A DNA stretch of 64,000 nucleotides from Nissolia schottii (lineage: Eukaryota; Streptophyta; Magnoliopsida; Fabales; Fabaceae), in assembly GCA_003254905.1 (NCBI GenBank), contig QANU01014009.1, positions 551,263 through 615,262 of the forward strand. Direction: 5' to 3'. A program made the position numbers and the translations under genes. This document shows positions 46,221 through 58,467 of this stretch, piece by piece. Every line of letters starts with the position of its first letter. Position 1 is the stretch's first letter. Below the pieces are notes generated by a model. It did not search any database, was not told the origin of the DNA, and saw only the letters and a list, made by a program, of their open reading frames with translations.

Positions 46221-48738
46221 ATGGGTAGTAGTAGTGATTTTAACAATGTTAAGAATGCCATGATAGCATGCTTGGTTCCCCTTCCCTCCATCCTCTTCTA
46301 CCTATCATTCCTCAACCACTGTGACTTATCATCATCATCTTTTTGGTCAAGTTTGTGGACATGGTGCTATCACCACCCTCTCCTATTAGCTAATGTCCTC
46401 TTCTTCTTCAACGTTAATGTCCTCTTCTGGCTCGTTGGCCTACTCCAATCCAGCCACTGGGTCGGTACACTTTTCCCCTCTCTTCTTCCTTCAGTTCACT
46501 CACAAGTAAATATTTAAATTCGTCCCCAAGTTAGCAGTGTCACAGTCAAGTTCGTAAGTATTAAATTCGTCCTCAAAGTTACTGGAATTAGTCGATCAAT
46601 TTATTACCAAAACTTGGCCCGCGTTGAATGACTAATTTGATTGAATTTTGATAACCTTAAAGACAAATTTAGTACTTTTCATCATAGCTTGTAGACTAGC
46701 ATAATTGATGTTGTCAATCTTAAGGATGAATTTGAGGGTTTATTCGCTCACTTTATCTTTATGTTTTAAAATTAAGTTTACATTTATTTTTATATTTTGA
46801 TGCATGTTAGTGCAGATGATTGATCCGTACTGGACAGTGATACCAGTGATGCTTGCCCATTACTATTCAGCTCACCCTAATTTGGGTGACTATGATTGGT
46901 GGAGGTCGAGGATGGTGATCTTGTTGACTTGGGTGTGGGGTGTAAGGCTCCTCCATAACTACTTCAGGAGAGAGAAGTGGCAATGGGGTGCCAGGGAGGA
47001 TTGGCGTTTCACTGATATGAGCCACCACTATGGGAGGCATTGGTGGTGGGCCTCCTTCTTTACCATCTACCTCCCTCAGCAGGTGAGCTCACCCATTTCT
47101 TCTTGGTTCTCATGCATTCACACCAACCTTCTTTCATCAAGCTTGCCTATTTGTCTATCTATATGTGACATTCATTGAAATCGGTAGTGCTTTTTGGTTT
47201 CAAAAATGTGTTGAGTGTGAGTACTAATTTTTCTTTCCTTTCGTGTTTAAGTAACACGTTAGAGCATTTTTAGAAGATATATTGAAAAATGGAATAGATA
47301 ATAATAATGATGATGTTGAAAGTGTCAAAACTACGAGCTTGCATGAGTTAAAATTTAATTTGATTTTTGTCCTCTTGCTCTGCAATGGGTTAACCATGCA
47401 TATGGTCAAATGTTGGTCAAAGAAACTCACTAAATTTATCAACTAATGACAACTTATTGCAGTGTCATAGTTAAACTTTCCTTAATAACAACTCCGCCAT
47501 TTATTCATATAAAAAATAATTGCTTAACTTTCTCCCAATAAAAAAATAAACATTACATAAAAAAAAATTACATAGTAGAGAAATAAACATTGTCAAACAT
47601 AGAAAACAAGTATTATTAAACAATGTGTGCACGGGCACACATAAACGTTCACTAATAATATTTGTTTTTCTGTTTTGTAGTAATATTAAACTCACGCATA
47701 CCCAGACACACAAAAATATTCAATGACAATGTTTTTCTGTTACATAATGTTTATTTCTTTATTTTGTAATATTTATTTCTCTATTAGATAACTATTTTTG
47801 AAATGTATAAATAACATTTTTTTGTAATTACTAAGCCATACTTCTATTGTGTTTTATTTGAGTAGAACGCCTATAAACAGGTCATTGTCGTGTAACGAAA
47901 GAGTATGCCATTTTCACAAGTTGTGTGAATCAATAAAATTTGTGAATGATTATCAAATATCCTCCATAAATTCGTCTTCCTTTCTTCCCTCCCTATTTTT
48001 AAAAATTTTGATCCAACACAGAAATTTTTAGATACTCTCCAAGCAAGAAAAAAATATTGCTTTGTTTCATCTATTTAGCTATGTGAGACATTGATGTTAT
48101 CATAAAATTGTTTATACAGGCAAGCAGTAGCAAAACTTTTCACTTACTCTAATACTCGCAGGAGCAGCTAAGAATTTATCAAAAAAAAAAGAGCATACTG
48201 TTTTAGTTTTGTAGTGTGTTGACATTCTCAACCTTTGCAGGTGTTCCTGATTGGACTATCCCTTCCATTGTATGTGGTCCACTCCATGAATCAGCCCTTG
48301 AGCATCTGGGACTTGGTAGCAGCAGTTATGTGCGTATCCGGCATTGCCACAGCATACTTTGCTGATACTCAGCTCCACAACTTCGTGAGCAGAAACAAGA
48401 AGCTAAAGGAAGCCGGCGAAGCTGTTGTCCCTGTCCTTGACAATGGCTTGTGGCGCTACTCGCGGCATCCCAACTATTTCGGCGAGCAGCTTTGGTGGTG
48501 GGGACTAGTTGTCTTTGCTAGGAGCCATGGACATGGACATGGACATGGACATGGATGGGCCTTTGTAGGAGCATTGACTAATACAATGTGTTTGGCTTAT
48601 GTGACAAAGCTTGTGGAGGGCAGAATGCTGAAGCAGGGTAACAGAGCAGAGGCTTATAGGCTCTATCAGAAGACTACTTCTGTTTGGGTGCCTTGGTTCA
48701 AGTCATCTCCTTCGGGACTCAAAAATAAGAATGCTTAG
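46221..48738 (+). CDS. DUF1295 / steroid 5-alpha-reductase-like membrane protein
   Basis: Multi-pass membrane protein of the DUF1295 family, related to sterol and 3-oxo-5-alpha-steroid reductases; its substrate in plants is not established. Three exons: 46221-46460, 46816-47082, 48241-48738, giving 334 residues. The N-terminal part has hydrophobic spans (AMIACLVPLPSILFYLSFL; HPLLLANVLFFFNVNVLFW), the middle part tryptophan-rich HYYSAHP...WQWGAREDWRF. The C-terminal signature WRYSRHPNYFGEQLWWWG (residues 240-257) is the conserved motif linked to NADPH/sterol-reductase folds. A (HG)5 stretch at 265-274, coded by a repeated catgga hexamer, seems an insertion. Exon joints HW|MIDPYW and YLPQQ|VFLIG restore family continuity; the first donor is GTCGGT. 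An upstream in-frame ATG at 46143 exists but a TATA-like box overlaps it. Intact reading frame. Confidence 0.9.
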
Positions 48739-49323
48739 TGGTGTCAGCTGTTGTTGCTTAATTGGTTGCACCAGCATTGTCTCTGTCTTCTAAGTTTTTA
48801 TTAGTTTGTTGTCTGTTATGTGAGGGAATCGTGACTTGTATGTTTCTAGCTGTTAGTGTCATTTTTGTATAAAATGTTTTATGTTATATCTTTCTAAAGA
48901 CAAAAGAAAATAATGCTACATCTTTCTAACTCATCTTCTTAATTCCTTAAATGTAAAATGGATAAATGAAACAGTGCCGCTACATCGCCTTAATGATATT
49001 CTTGAAAAGTTTTGCCACAAACTGTTGGCGCACGTGTGGTACATTTTGAGTGGTTATACTAAAATCATGGATAGTTAAAAAATATAAAGTGGTAATAGTT
49101 TATCTTGTCACATAATTTTCACAATTAATTTTGGACAACTTTTTTTTTATTAGAAGGTATTTTTTTAGATGAAAAAGTACAAGTATTTAAAAACTTTGAA
49201 TAAGAAAGTTTTTCTTGAGTAATTAAGAGTATTAGAATGAGGATATAAAATCATTCAAATGAGATTTGTGACACAAATTTTTTAATATAAACTCTCTTTT
49301 CTGCATGACTAATGTAGAAGCAA
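48739..49323. other. 3' flank of the DUF1295 gene
   Basis: AT-rich, no gene supported; probably contains the 3' untranslated region. Confidence 0.4.
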
Positions 49324-49534
49324 TACAAACATTTCCTTTTTTAGGTTGTCTGTCCGGTATTCAAGGCTTAGCCTTGACTAATCCGGGTCGACCCGGGTCG
49401 CGCACTTGGCTATGGCTGGTGAGTCTCCCAGCGAGGATAACTGTGTACACAAGGTCTCGAACTCAAGACCTTGCTTAAACGATACCAAGCTGCTTACCGT
49501 TTGGACCAACCCTCGTTGGTAGTACAAACGTTTC
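49324..49534 (-). mobile_element. tRNA-derived SINE with target site duplications
   Basis: Body about 49336-49522 on the minus strand. The head has a perfect polymerase III A box (TGGTCCAAACG) and, 35 bases on, a B box (GTTCGAGAC). The tail ends ATACCGGACAGACAACCT plus a short A run. Flanking direct repeats tacaaacatttc (49324-49335) and tacaaacgtttc (49523-49534) differ at one position and mark the insertion. The body recurs at 27138-27238. Confidence 0.85.
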
Positions 49535-51844
49535 TTTGAATATACATATCCTTACGGGGTGTCCACTAACTCTAAAAATATTATCTTTAATAATAAAAAA
49601 AATTTAAAAAGAAAAATTCATTCAGTAAAACCTTAAAATGTTTTTATAATTCTCTTACGACATCAAATATTACACCCAACAAAAACAAACTATTTAAAAA
49701 AAAAATTAATTATAACAAATAATATTTCTTATGAAAAGGTCCAACAAACGAAACCAAATATCTTACTAAACCTCAAACTTTATAATCTTTTGCAACGAAG
49801 CGACAACAGGAATGACGCAGTAGCAAAAACCGCAAAAGGAGCATGTGCAATGGCAGAAGAATGAGAGGAGATAAAGGTCTAGCGTTATTAGCAGGCTAAC
49901 GACAAAAGGGGAGACAAGATGAGCAAATTAAGTTCGATAAAGACCTTTTTTTTTAATGTCATGTCTAAATAGTAAAATTATGGATTTAGATTTTAGATTG
50001 GCGTTTTTTTTAGTTAGAGATTTATTTTAAGTGATTGATTTTATTTTGTTGGTATTATCTTATTTTATTTATTAAAAATAATTAAAATAATATAATAAAT
50101 ATAAAATATGAAATTACTTAATTACTCCTCGAGTTCGAATATCCATTGGATTGGGTAATATGTTGTCATATTTATCTCATTTTTATCCATGAGCAAACTT
50201 TTGTCCCCATCCTCATCTCAACAAACAAAAATTATCCACATTTGGGTATGCATCATAAGATATATGCACATATAGCTGCGAGATTGGATATCCATAGTCA
50301 TCCCTATAGAGCGATGTTCTCTTATTATGAGCTAAATGAGACGTATGTTATTCATTATGAAATCCCTTTTCGTGATAGCAAGTCACGTTGGTTTTATAGT
50401 GAAGAGAAAGGAGAAATGACTCTTTCTCTGTGTCATGTTACTATCTTTTGTCTCTTCTCTAGGCTTTCATCAAATCTACGAGGAAACCAAACTCCTTTTT
50501 CTTTGATTTCCATTAGACAATCTATTTTGGTGAACATGAGGTTTCCTATATCAAATTAGTGGACAAAGTCCCCCTAAATCAAGGAACAATCCAACTATTG
50601 CTAGATAAGGTTATAGTTGGGTGCACGGAGGGAGTTCTTGTATTTAGTGTAACATCCTAAGAAGAGGTCCTTGACCAATGAACTTTTGTTGGGTTTCTTA
50701 ATTATTCTAAAAGATATAAGCCAATTTCTAAATCCTCCGATCTATATATACTATCGGTTAGTTCGCTTAGTCTTCCTTATGCATTGCTCAAACAATCTTT
50801 GAAAAAATATAGCCTAATATCTCATTTCTTTTAGGTGTCCCATAATTACCTCCGTAAAGAGCTGCTTAGCTAAACAAGGAATACAAACAGGGTCTAAATC
50901 AAAGAAATACGGCAATATATTTAATAACAGCCTTAATAATTGATATAGTACCACATCAAGATCTCATAATTTTGTCAGCTTCTGACCAAAAAAAAGGTTT
51001 TGCTCAGGCCAATTGAGATGGCTTTCCAATGTGCTGAAAATAATAACTTGGGTAAATTTAAGTGATTAAGAACGCAGGTACATCGGCAGTCATCTCTTGG
51101 CTTTTTTCTATTCTCAAGGAAAATTAGTGAATATGACTGGCTGTTTTCAAATGATCTCAATTTTTAAAACCATGATAGGCAAACACAGACTATGCAAATT
51201 TTTCACAGCACTGTTATGCCAATTTTATTTTCTAGCATGCACAGTGCAATCAACTTATGGAGAATTAGATGTGTTAGCATTAACTCCAAATTTTGGCCTC
51301 AAGCTTTTCATGTGGTCACTTACATGTTAACTTGAACCTAAGAAGTATACCAAATGACAGGAGAAATTTAGTGTAAAAGCAGTTTTTGAACCCGTGATCA
51401 CATACTTATCTAGGAGAAATTCTTAGATAAATGAAAAGTGTTATGTGAAAAAATTCTCATAACCAATAATACAATGACACTTTAAGATAAAATTTACTAT
51501 TAACTTATAATTTTGTCTTATCTTAAACGTGATTTTATTATTGATTATGAGTACAATCACGTGACGCTAATTGTCGATCCAAAAATTTCTAGATAAAGGC
51601 ACTTTTCTTTTTTGTTGAGTAGAAAATTACAGAAACATGATATGACTTGGTTTAGTTTGTTTATAATTGATTGTGATTAGGGTACTATGCAGCTTCACAG
51701 TTGACTTTGAATCAGATCCCTTGAACTGTTGTGTTGTAGCCACTAGCCATCATGATAGACATTAGACAATGATAATGTCACGGACAGAACAGGTACAAAG
51801 ACTAGCATCACATATTCACAAGTGCCATAATAATTCAGCGTGAA
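49535..51844. other. Intergenic
   Basis: AT-rich. A 137-codon open frame at 50146-50559 (+) has ordinary residue composition but no domain I recognise; I do not call it a gene. Nothing else supported. Confidence 0.35.
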
Positions 51845-52016
51845 AGAAAAATCAGATTAATGTAATTTGTACATCCAAAAATGTTAAGAACAGTCATTAG
51901 TCATTCTGTATGTCAAGAAAAATCAGATTAATGTAATTTGCACATCCAAAAATGTTAAGAACAGTCATTCTGTATGTCAAGAAAAATCAGATTAATGTAA
52001 TTTGCACATCCAAAGT
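51845..52016. repeat. 64-71-bp tandem repeat upstream of the PAP gene
   Basis: Two full copies and one partial copy of a unit starting aaaaatcagattaatgtaat. The first copy carries an extra internal duplication of agtcatt (71 versus 64 bases). It lies about 330 bases upstream of the phosphatase start codon, so within its promoter. Confidence 0.85.
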
Positions 52017-52273
52017 TTAGATTAAAATGAATTTGCGATGAGAATGACTGAGATGGTTATGGATCTATCATGAAAAAAGCATTTAATCTTTGTTTTCTTT
52101 TAATCATAAACCCAAATTTTGTTTCTTTTGTCTTCTCTCGTTCACATTCTGTGGATCCAATCCAAACGGTGTCTTGTTCCGACGACCTCACTGTCAAATT
52201 GAATTTTTAATCACAACATTAATCAACAATTCCATTAGCGAAAGCATCATCCATAAAACCCTAACCAACTGCT

Positions 52274-52290
52274 GCAGCAGCAGCAGCAGC
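52274..52290. repeat. (CAG)n microsatellite in PAP leader
   Basis: Five to six CAG/GCA units about 60 bases upstream of the phosphatase start codon, probably transcribed. Confidence 0.85.
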
Positions 52291-52347
52291 TGAACAAGTT
52301 CCACTTCAGATTTTGATCGGTGTTGAGAGCAGTCCCTAATTCCCAAA

Positions 52348-54236
52348 ATGAGAATGGGTTTAGGTTTCACTGCGTTGCTGATACTCTGTTCGTTCTGCTT
52401 GATCCCGCTCTGTGTCTCAGAACAACAACAGAGGCAGAGCGAGAAGAAGAAGCATCTTCGGTTTGGGAAGAATGGAGAGTTCAGGATATTGCAGGTTGCG
52501 GACATGCACTACGCTGATGGCAAGACCACGCGCTGCTTGGACGTGCTTCCTTCTCAGTATGCCTCTTGCTCTGACCTCAACACCACTTCCTTTATTCAAA
52601 GGATGATCCTTGCTGAGAAACCTGACCTCATAGTCTTCACTGGTACCTTCTTTCTTCAAATTTATCTTCGGAAATGTATGTTAAGTTCGTCCCGTACTTT
52701 GGAAAATAGCAAATCTGTCTCTAAGATAACACTCATACATTAAATTCATGCTTGGATCCTTGACATATGAAACGAATTTGATGTAAGGATTTTAACTTTA
52801 GAAACGAATTTGCTATTTTCTAAGGGATGAACTCAACCATTTATAGAAGTTTTGGTATTTGGGCAATTAAAAAGGGTTCTAATTAATTTCAATTTCCAAC
52901 GACGGAATCACTTCAAAATGAATGACAAAAATTAGCTTTTATCTGTTCCCTCGTTGGAATTACTACATTACAGGTGTCAAAAATTATTATTCTAAGTGGA
53001 AATTTCCCTTAATAAGTAACTTTTACTGATCAAAGATACTTTGCTCTAAAACTAGTTGTGTTTCGCAATGTAAGCTTGGAGTTTGGATTTTTTTTGCATT
53101 ATTAATCTTCACTCTAAGCAAAGTTCCTAGTCTCTTGAGTATTGATATGAGATGCACCAATGTGCGAGTTCATTCTGGTTTGACAGGGGATAATATATAT
53201 GGATTTGATTCCTCGGATTCGGCTAAATCATTAGATATTGCATTTGCTCCTGCAATTGCATCGAACATTCCTTGGGTGGCAGTTTTGGGAAACCATGATC
53301 AGGAAGGATCCCTCTCTAGGGAAGGGGTGATGAAACATATTGTTGGGATGAAAAACACTTTATCCATAGTCAATCCTCCGGAAGTACACATAATCGATGG
53401 TTTTGGGAACTATAACTTAGAGGTCGGAGGAGTTGAGGGCACTGGTTTCGAAAATAAATCGGTGCTCAATTTGTACTTTCTCGATAGTGGAGATTACTCG
53501 AAGGTTCCTTTCATTCCTGGCTATGGCTGGATCAAATCCTCTCAGCAACTTTGGTTCCAACGAACTTCTGCAAAACTTCAGGTACTTCTTACCCGTTTCA
53601 TTGAGTAGCTGTATTTTACTATTTTAGTTAATCTGCATTGTTTCTCGTCTTTTTGTTTGAATAATAGCTACTAGAACTTAGAAGTTTCTGTGGATCTTCA
53701 TAAGACAAGGTGATTTTTCAGTTCTTTCCATTGATCTTGACAATATTTTTGGATTAACCCTTTACTCTTTGTTCTGACAGAAAGAATACAAGAGGGGACC
53801 ACTGCCTCGGAAACAACCTGCTCCAAGTCTCGCATACTTTCACATCCCATTGCCTGAATATGCTAGTTTTGATTCATCAAACTTCACCGGCGTCAAACAA
53901 GAAGGCATTAGCTCTGCCTCTGTGAACGCTGGCTTCTTCACGACATTGATTGAAGCAGGAGATGTGAAGGCAGTTTTCGCTGGCCATGATCACGTCAATG
54001 ACTTCTGTGGCAAGTTAACGGGCATCCACCTTTGTTATGCTGGGGGATTTGGATACCATGCTTATGGGAAAGCTGGATGGTCAAGGAGAGCACGAATGGT
54101 GGTAGCTACCTTGGAGAAAACAGAGAATGGTGGTTGGGAAGATGTCAAGTCAATTAGAACATGGAAACGCCTTGATGATCAACATCTTACAGGAATTGAC
54201 GGTCAGGTCTTGTGGAGCAAGAGTTTTGGTGGTTAG
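52348..54236 (+). CDS. PAP29: Purple acid phosphatase 29-like metallophosphatase
   Basis: Secreted or vacuolar calcineurin-type metallophosphatase; Arabidopsis PAP29 is labelled probably inactive, so the substrate is unknown. Three exons: 52348-52642, 53187-53581, 53781-54236, joining in phase to 381 residues. A signal peptide (about 1-24, LLILCSFCLIPLCVS) leads to the metal-binding blocks: VADMHY (Asp52, His54), TGDNIYGFD (Asp100), LGNHDQEG (Asn134, His135), FHIPLPEY (His251) and AGHDHVNDF (His299, His301). All expected ligand blocks are present, so activity cannot be excluded from sequence. The start ATG has a second Met at residue 3. Intron 1 contains a palindromic element (52683-52835); the leader has a CAG repeat and the promoter a tandem repeat. 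The exon junctions FTG|DNIYGFD and KLQ|KEYKRGP match family continuity. Reading frame intact. Confidence 0.93.
52683..52835. mobile_element. Small palindromic element in PAP29 intron 1
   Basis: Inverted arms: aagttcgtcccgtactttgg, aaaatagcaaatctgt and tctctaa on the left; the reverse complement of the right end reads gagttcatcccttagaaaat then agcaaattcgtttctaaa. About 150 bases, no coding sequence, removed by splicing. Confidence 0.7.
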
Positions 54237-56980
54237 TTATCCCTGGAATAGCAGTATTACTTTATTCCTTGTTCTTAACCTTGTGCTACGAACTGAGAGT
54301 GTAATCCGTCTTTAGAATTACATATAAGAAACACTTGCAGGATATAAAGAAAATGTACCTATGTTTATGTTTCATTCTTTGCATATCTGAGTTGATAAAA
54401 GGATACAAGGAAACAAAAAATTGACTATAAAAAGCTTTAACCTGAACTAAGACACAAACTGTGTACATTATTATCTCAATTTGTTTGAACTAAAGCTATG
54501 TCAGTTGTATGATGGTTTCTATTTCTTTAGCTTCTAATGCTTTTGATAGGGTTAGGCTGTGTTGCCAATTCTAAGATACATATTACAAACTATCACATGG
54601 AAAGTTCAAATGATTAGCTGCTCATGTACATCAATGATTAGTTTGAACATCAACTAGCGTTCTCCTTCCACCCCATTTTTTTCTTGACGAACATATACAG
54701 AACCTAAAAGTTTAAACTTCACTTTGCGGGGGAGTTGCATGAACAAATACTGAATTTATGATTCTCAATTATGTTTGAAACAAGAAGCCTTTGTTATTAC
54801 ATGATGGTATTGTAGACACCTCATTGGCAATAGCTTCCATATAACTCCTTTATTCTATCCGTTTGAAGTTATCTCCTTTGATTCAATTGTTTATTCTGAT
54901 TTCTGTTGTGACAGGGAACCGCAGGAAGATACATGTCGATGGCTCTTGAGAATTTCTAGTGAAGCAGGCAAGTGATAGTTCCACCTTAAGGTTATTTTGG
55001 ATGGTCTCATGAGCTGTTATACACTTTTTTTTCTTCTGATCAATTGAATCCGTCCAGTATGCATGTCCTATAATTAGATGTAGCCATACTAGGTAACTTG
55101 GTAGACAAAAGGGATAGAATTTCATGCGCGTGGTGCAATGATTATTTTCTATACAATTGCAAGTTTGTGTACCCACATGTAGAATATCAATGTTTTTAGC
55201 CTCATCATGAAAGGAAGTTTCTTTTAGAAGACTTTGATGGAGTGATCGATGAACTGAGTGTAGATATCTACTTGTATGGATACTTATGCTACCTCATATT
55301 CACTCAGTCACACAATCGCTGTTTGCAATTCAAATTTTACTGCCTAGCTTGACACCGATTGAATCAGAAGAAGAGAAACATCCTTTTGCACCAATGCTTG
55401 ATGATAGCATGATCAATAGGTTACTTCTTACTTGCTACAAGTATCTTTGAGGAGCTGTAATAATGTGCACAACGAAATACAATTATTTAGTCAGAAACTG
55501 GAGTGAATCTTCATCTTTCAAGCATTTCTAGAAGCCTTAAATAAAACATGCCCTGACCCTGACTTTGAAGCTATGACTTTTTCAACCTAAATTTTGTTAC
55601 ATGATACCACAATGGTGATGTCTTTGATGCACCTTAGAATTAGTGAGCATGATGCTCCGTGGCATACACGAGACCACATTTGACCCCAACTTGCTATAAG
55701 CGGTTGAAATGTGAATAACAATGTCTTCGTCCCCTCATGATCGTGATCTTCATAGCACCACGACCACCGCCCGAACACAGTCAATCTGTTAGACGCAGTT
55801 GCGCCCCTAACATTGCCTCCAACCTCGCTCACTGCCATGACCCAACTTCCAGGCCCGCCACCATCGCACACTTCGTCCGCACAGATCCACGACCGTTGTT
55901 CTCTCGCCGATCTGGGAGCACCTCGCTCTTCGAAGATTTACTACCGCCACACTCCTGCAGATCCAACCGCCACCCTCCGAGGTATCTGGCTCATTTTTTG
56001 TCAAATGAGATGAGATAAAGGATTGATTCAAACACCCCCCCCCCATATGGGTTAATAGTAAAACTCGAGTTTATTTAAATTTCGTAGAGCATAGTTAAAC
56101 TCAATTCATAAACTTATATTTATAATACATTAATATAATATATTAAAATTATAGTAAAGTTAACTCGAGTTTGAGCTAACTCGATTTTAAGACTTAAATT
56201 CATAAACTCGAGAGTTTGATAATCATGGTTATTATCATTCTCGTAGTTGAAACTTTGGAAACCATAAAAATAAAATAAAATTTGCTTGTGACCCAAAATC
56301 TCAAAGTGCCAAAATTCTTCAATTCTTAACAAAATTAAGAACCTAACTAGATGAAAAGAAAATGGACTTCAAAGAATCTTTCTAGTTGTTGGTAATTGTT
56401 GAAAAGATTAAATTTCTATTTTGTTTTCACTAAATTTTGAAGGAGAATTTTTGCAACTAGATCTACACTTTTTGGCTTCTAGGTTTGCTCCATAAATTGT
56501 TGAGAAAACTTCCTAAATGGTTGCTACACAACATGGCTTTGCAATGGAGGGAACTGGACGATAAAGAGCTAGCAGATCTTACAGAGACCTAAAAATGGGG
56601 GAGCTTAAAAATGTGACGGGGGAGAGTGCGTTAGAAGAAGTGGGATTGGGTGAGGAGGAAGGGTGAGAGCAGAGGCGTGACGGTGGAGGGCGTCGCCAAG
56701 GAGAAAGAGGGAGAAGAAGAAGAAGAGGGGAAGTGAGGAGGAGGATGGGCTTGAGGAAGAAAGAGGAGGTTGTAATTGAAAGGTAACAAGTTAATGTTTC
56801 TAACCGTAGATTACATGTAGATTATATTTCATGATAAATAAACATAGATGATGCATATCCATAGTGCACCTTCTTATTTGTATGTTAAGGTGCATCATGC
56901 TCACTAACTTTCGTAAATCATCTTAGACATTGCCAATGACAACATATAAACTATTTTATACTACCAGAGTGCGTCAAAGT
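54237..56980. other. Intergenic between PAP29 and the Lhca relic
   Basis: No gene supported. Notable parts: 3' flank of PAP29; a GC-richer part at 55740-56020 with open frames on both strands but no domain; a poly-C run near 56035; a purine-rich tract at 56570-56770. The string gcacctt..gtgagcatgatg near 55629-55652 recurs inverted at about 56890-56915, so a decayed element may span 55.6-56.9 kb. Confidence 0.4.
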
Positions 56981-57175
56981 TAATGAAAACAATGTTTACA
57001 TCATTTAAAAATTCTTGTCCGTCACTAAAGAAAATTTTTTAACCCGCCTAGCTTAAATGGGTTCGGTTGGGTTAATGAAAACAATGTATAAATCATTTTA
57101 AAATCCTTATGCTCCTAATTGTCCGTCACTAAAGAAAAAATTTTAACCCGTCAAACTTAAATGGGTTGGGTTGGC
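56981..57175. repeat. Tandem duplication of about 95-100 bp
   Basis: Two adjacent diverged copies, each starting ttaatgaaaacaatgt and containing tgtccgtcactaaagaaaa and cttaaatgggtt(c/g)ggttgg. The second copy has a small extra insertion (tatgctccta). Confidence 0.8.
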
Positions 57176-57476
57176 CATCACAAGGTTAACAAGGATGCGA
57201 GCTCCATGATTATAAATATCCCTTACGCAAGTTAATTTCTATACGTAAATGTGATCATAACCTGAACTTTACATTCACGGCATCTAAAGCCTAAATAGGT
57301 GTTTGTACATAGAATTATCATTCTGTGCATGACATAGAAGTAGCCATAATGCAAGCTCTCTACTGACACAAACTCTCCTTAAAACATCTTGAGCTCATCA
57401 ATTACTTGGGTTAAAATCATGTTCCCCAATGTTTCTCCCAGGATTGCAATCTCATCCAGAGCTGTTCTTAGCCTTC

Positions 57477-57836
<360 letters not shown>

Positions 57837-58467
57837 CTTCCAAAATAATGTTAACTGTTAATTATGAGATATAATCGCTTGTTTTTCAAAGACATTAGCA
57901 GGAAACTTTTGATAATAAGATGTTTTAAACCTGAAATGAACTTGTCCAGACACACACCTAAAGTATTGTGATTAATGATAATATCCACATAATCGTCATT
58001 GTCAAAGTTGGATAAAAATGTCAGGAGCAATAAGATAATATATCAAATGAACCTGCTTAACATGTATGTCGAGAATTAGATGCAGTAATAAAAGAAAGAA
58101 AGCTGCCAAGTAACCAGTCGTAAGGACTAAGAATTTGGCGACGGATGTTTCAAATCTGGTAATGGCTAATATTCAAATTTGGAAGGTTCCAATATTTAAA
58201 CTTCCAATACCCAGAACTCCCACCTTCCAAAACAGAATGAAAACCACAGTTGAAACTCGTATCTTCGCAACCATGAGAAAGTTAGGTTGAATCAGTGGTT
58301 ATCTGTGAGGTTCAATAATTATTGCTCCAATTTCACAAACCACAACTTGCAGATAATTCATAAACATAAACAATATATTACAAACTCCAATCTCATGGAT
58401 TTGTAGAACTTTATCCCCCAGCATGCCAGTTGCAGCCAACTTCATATCCTCAAGAAGGATCATCTTT
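57837..58467. other. 3' flank of the PPR gene
   Basis: No gene supported and no further Lhca-like coding seen here. Confidence 0.4.

Noticed and set aside
50146-50559. 137-codon plus-strand frame
   Set aside because: No recognisable family, no splice partners and AT-rich repeats around it; not enough to call a gene.
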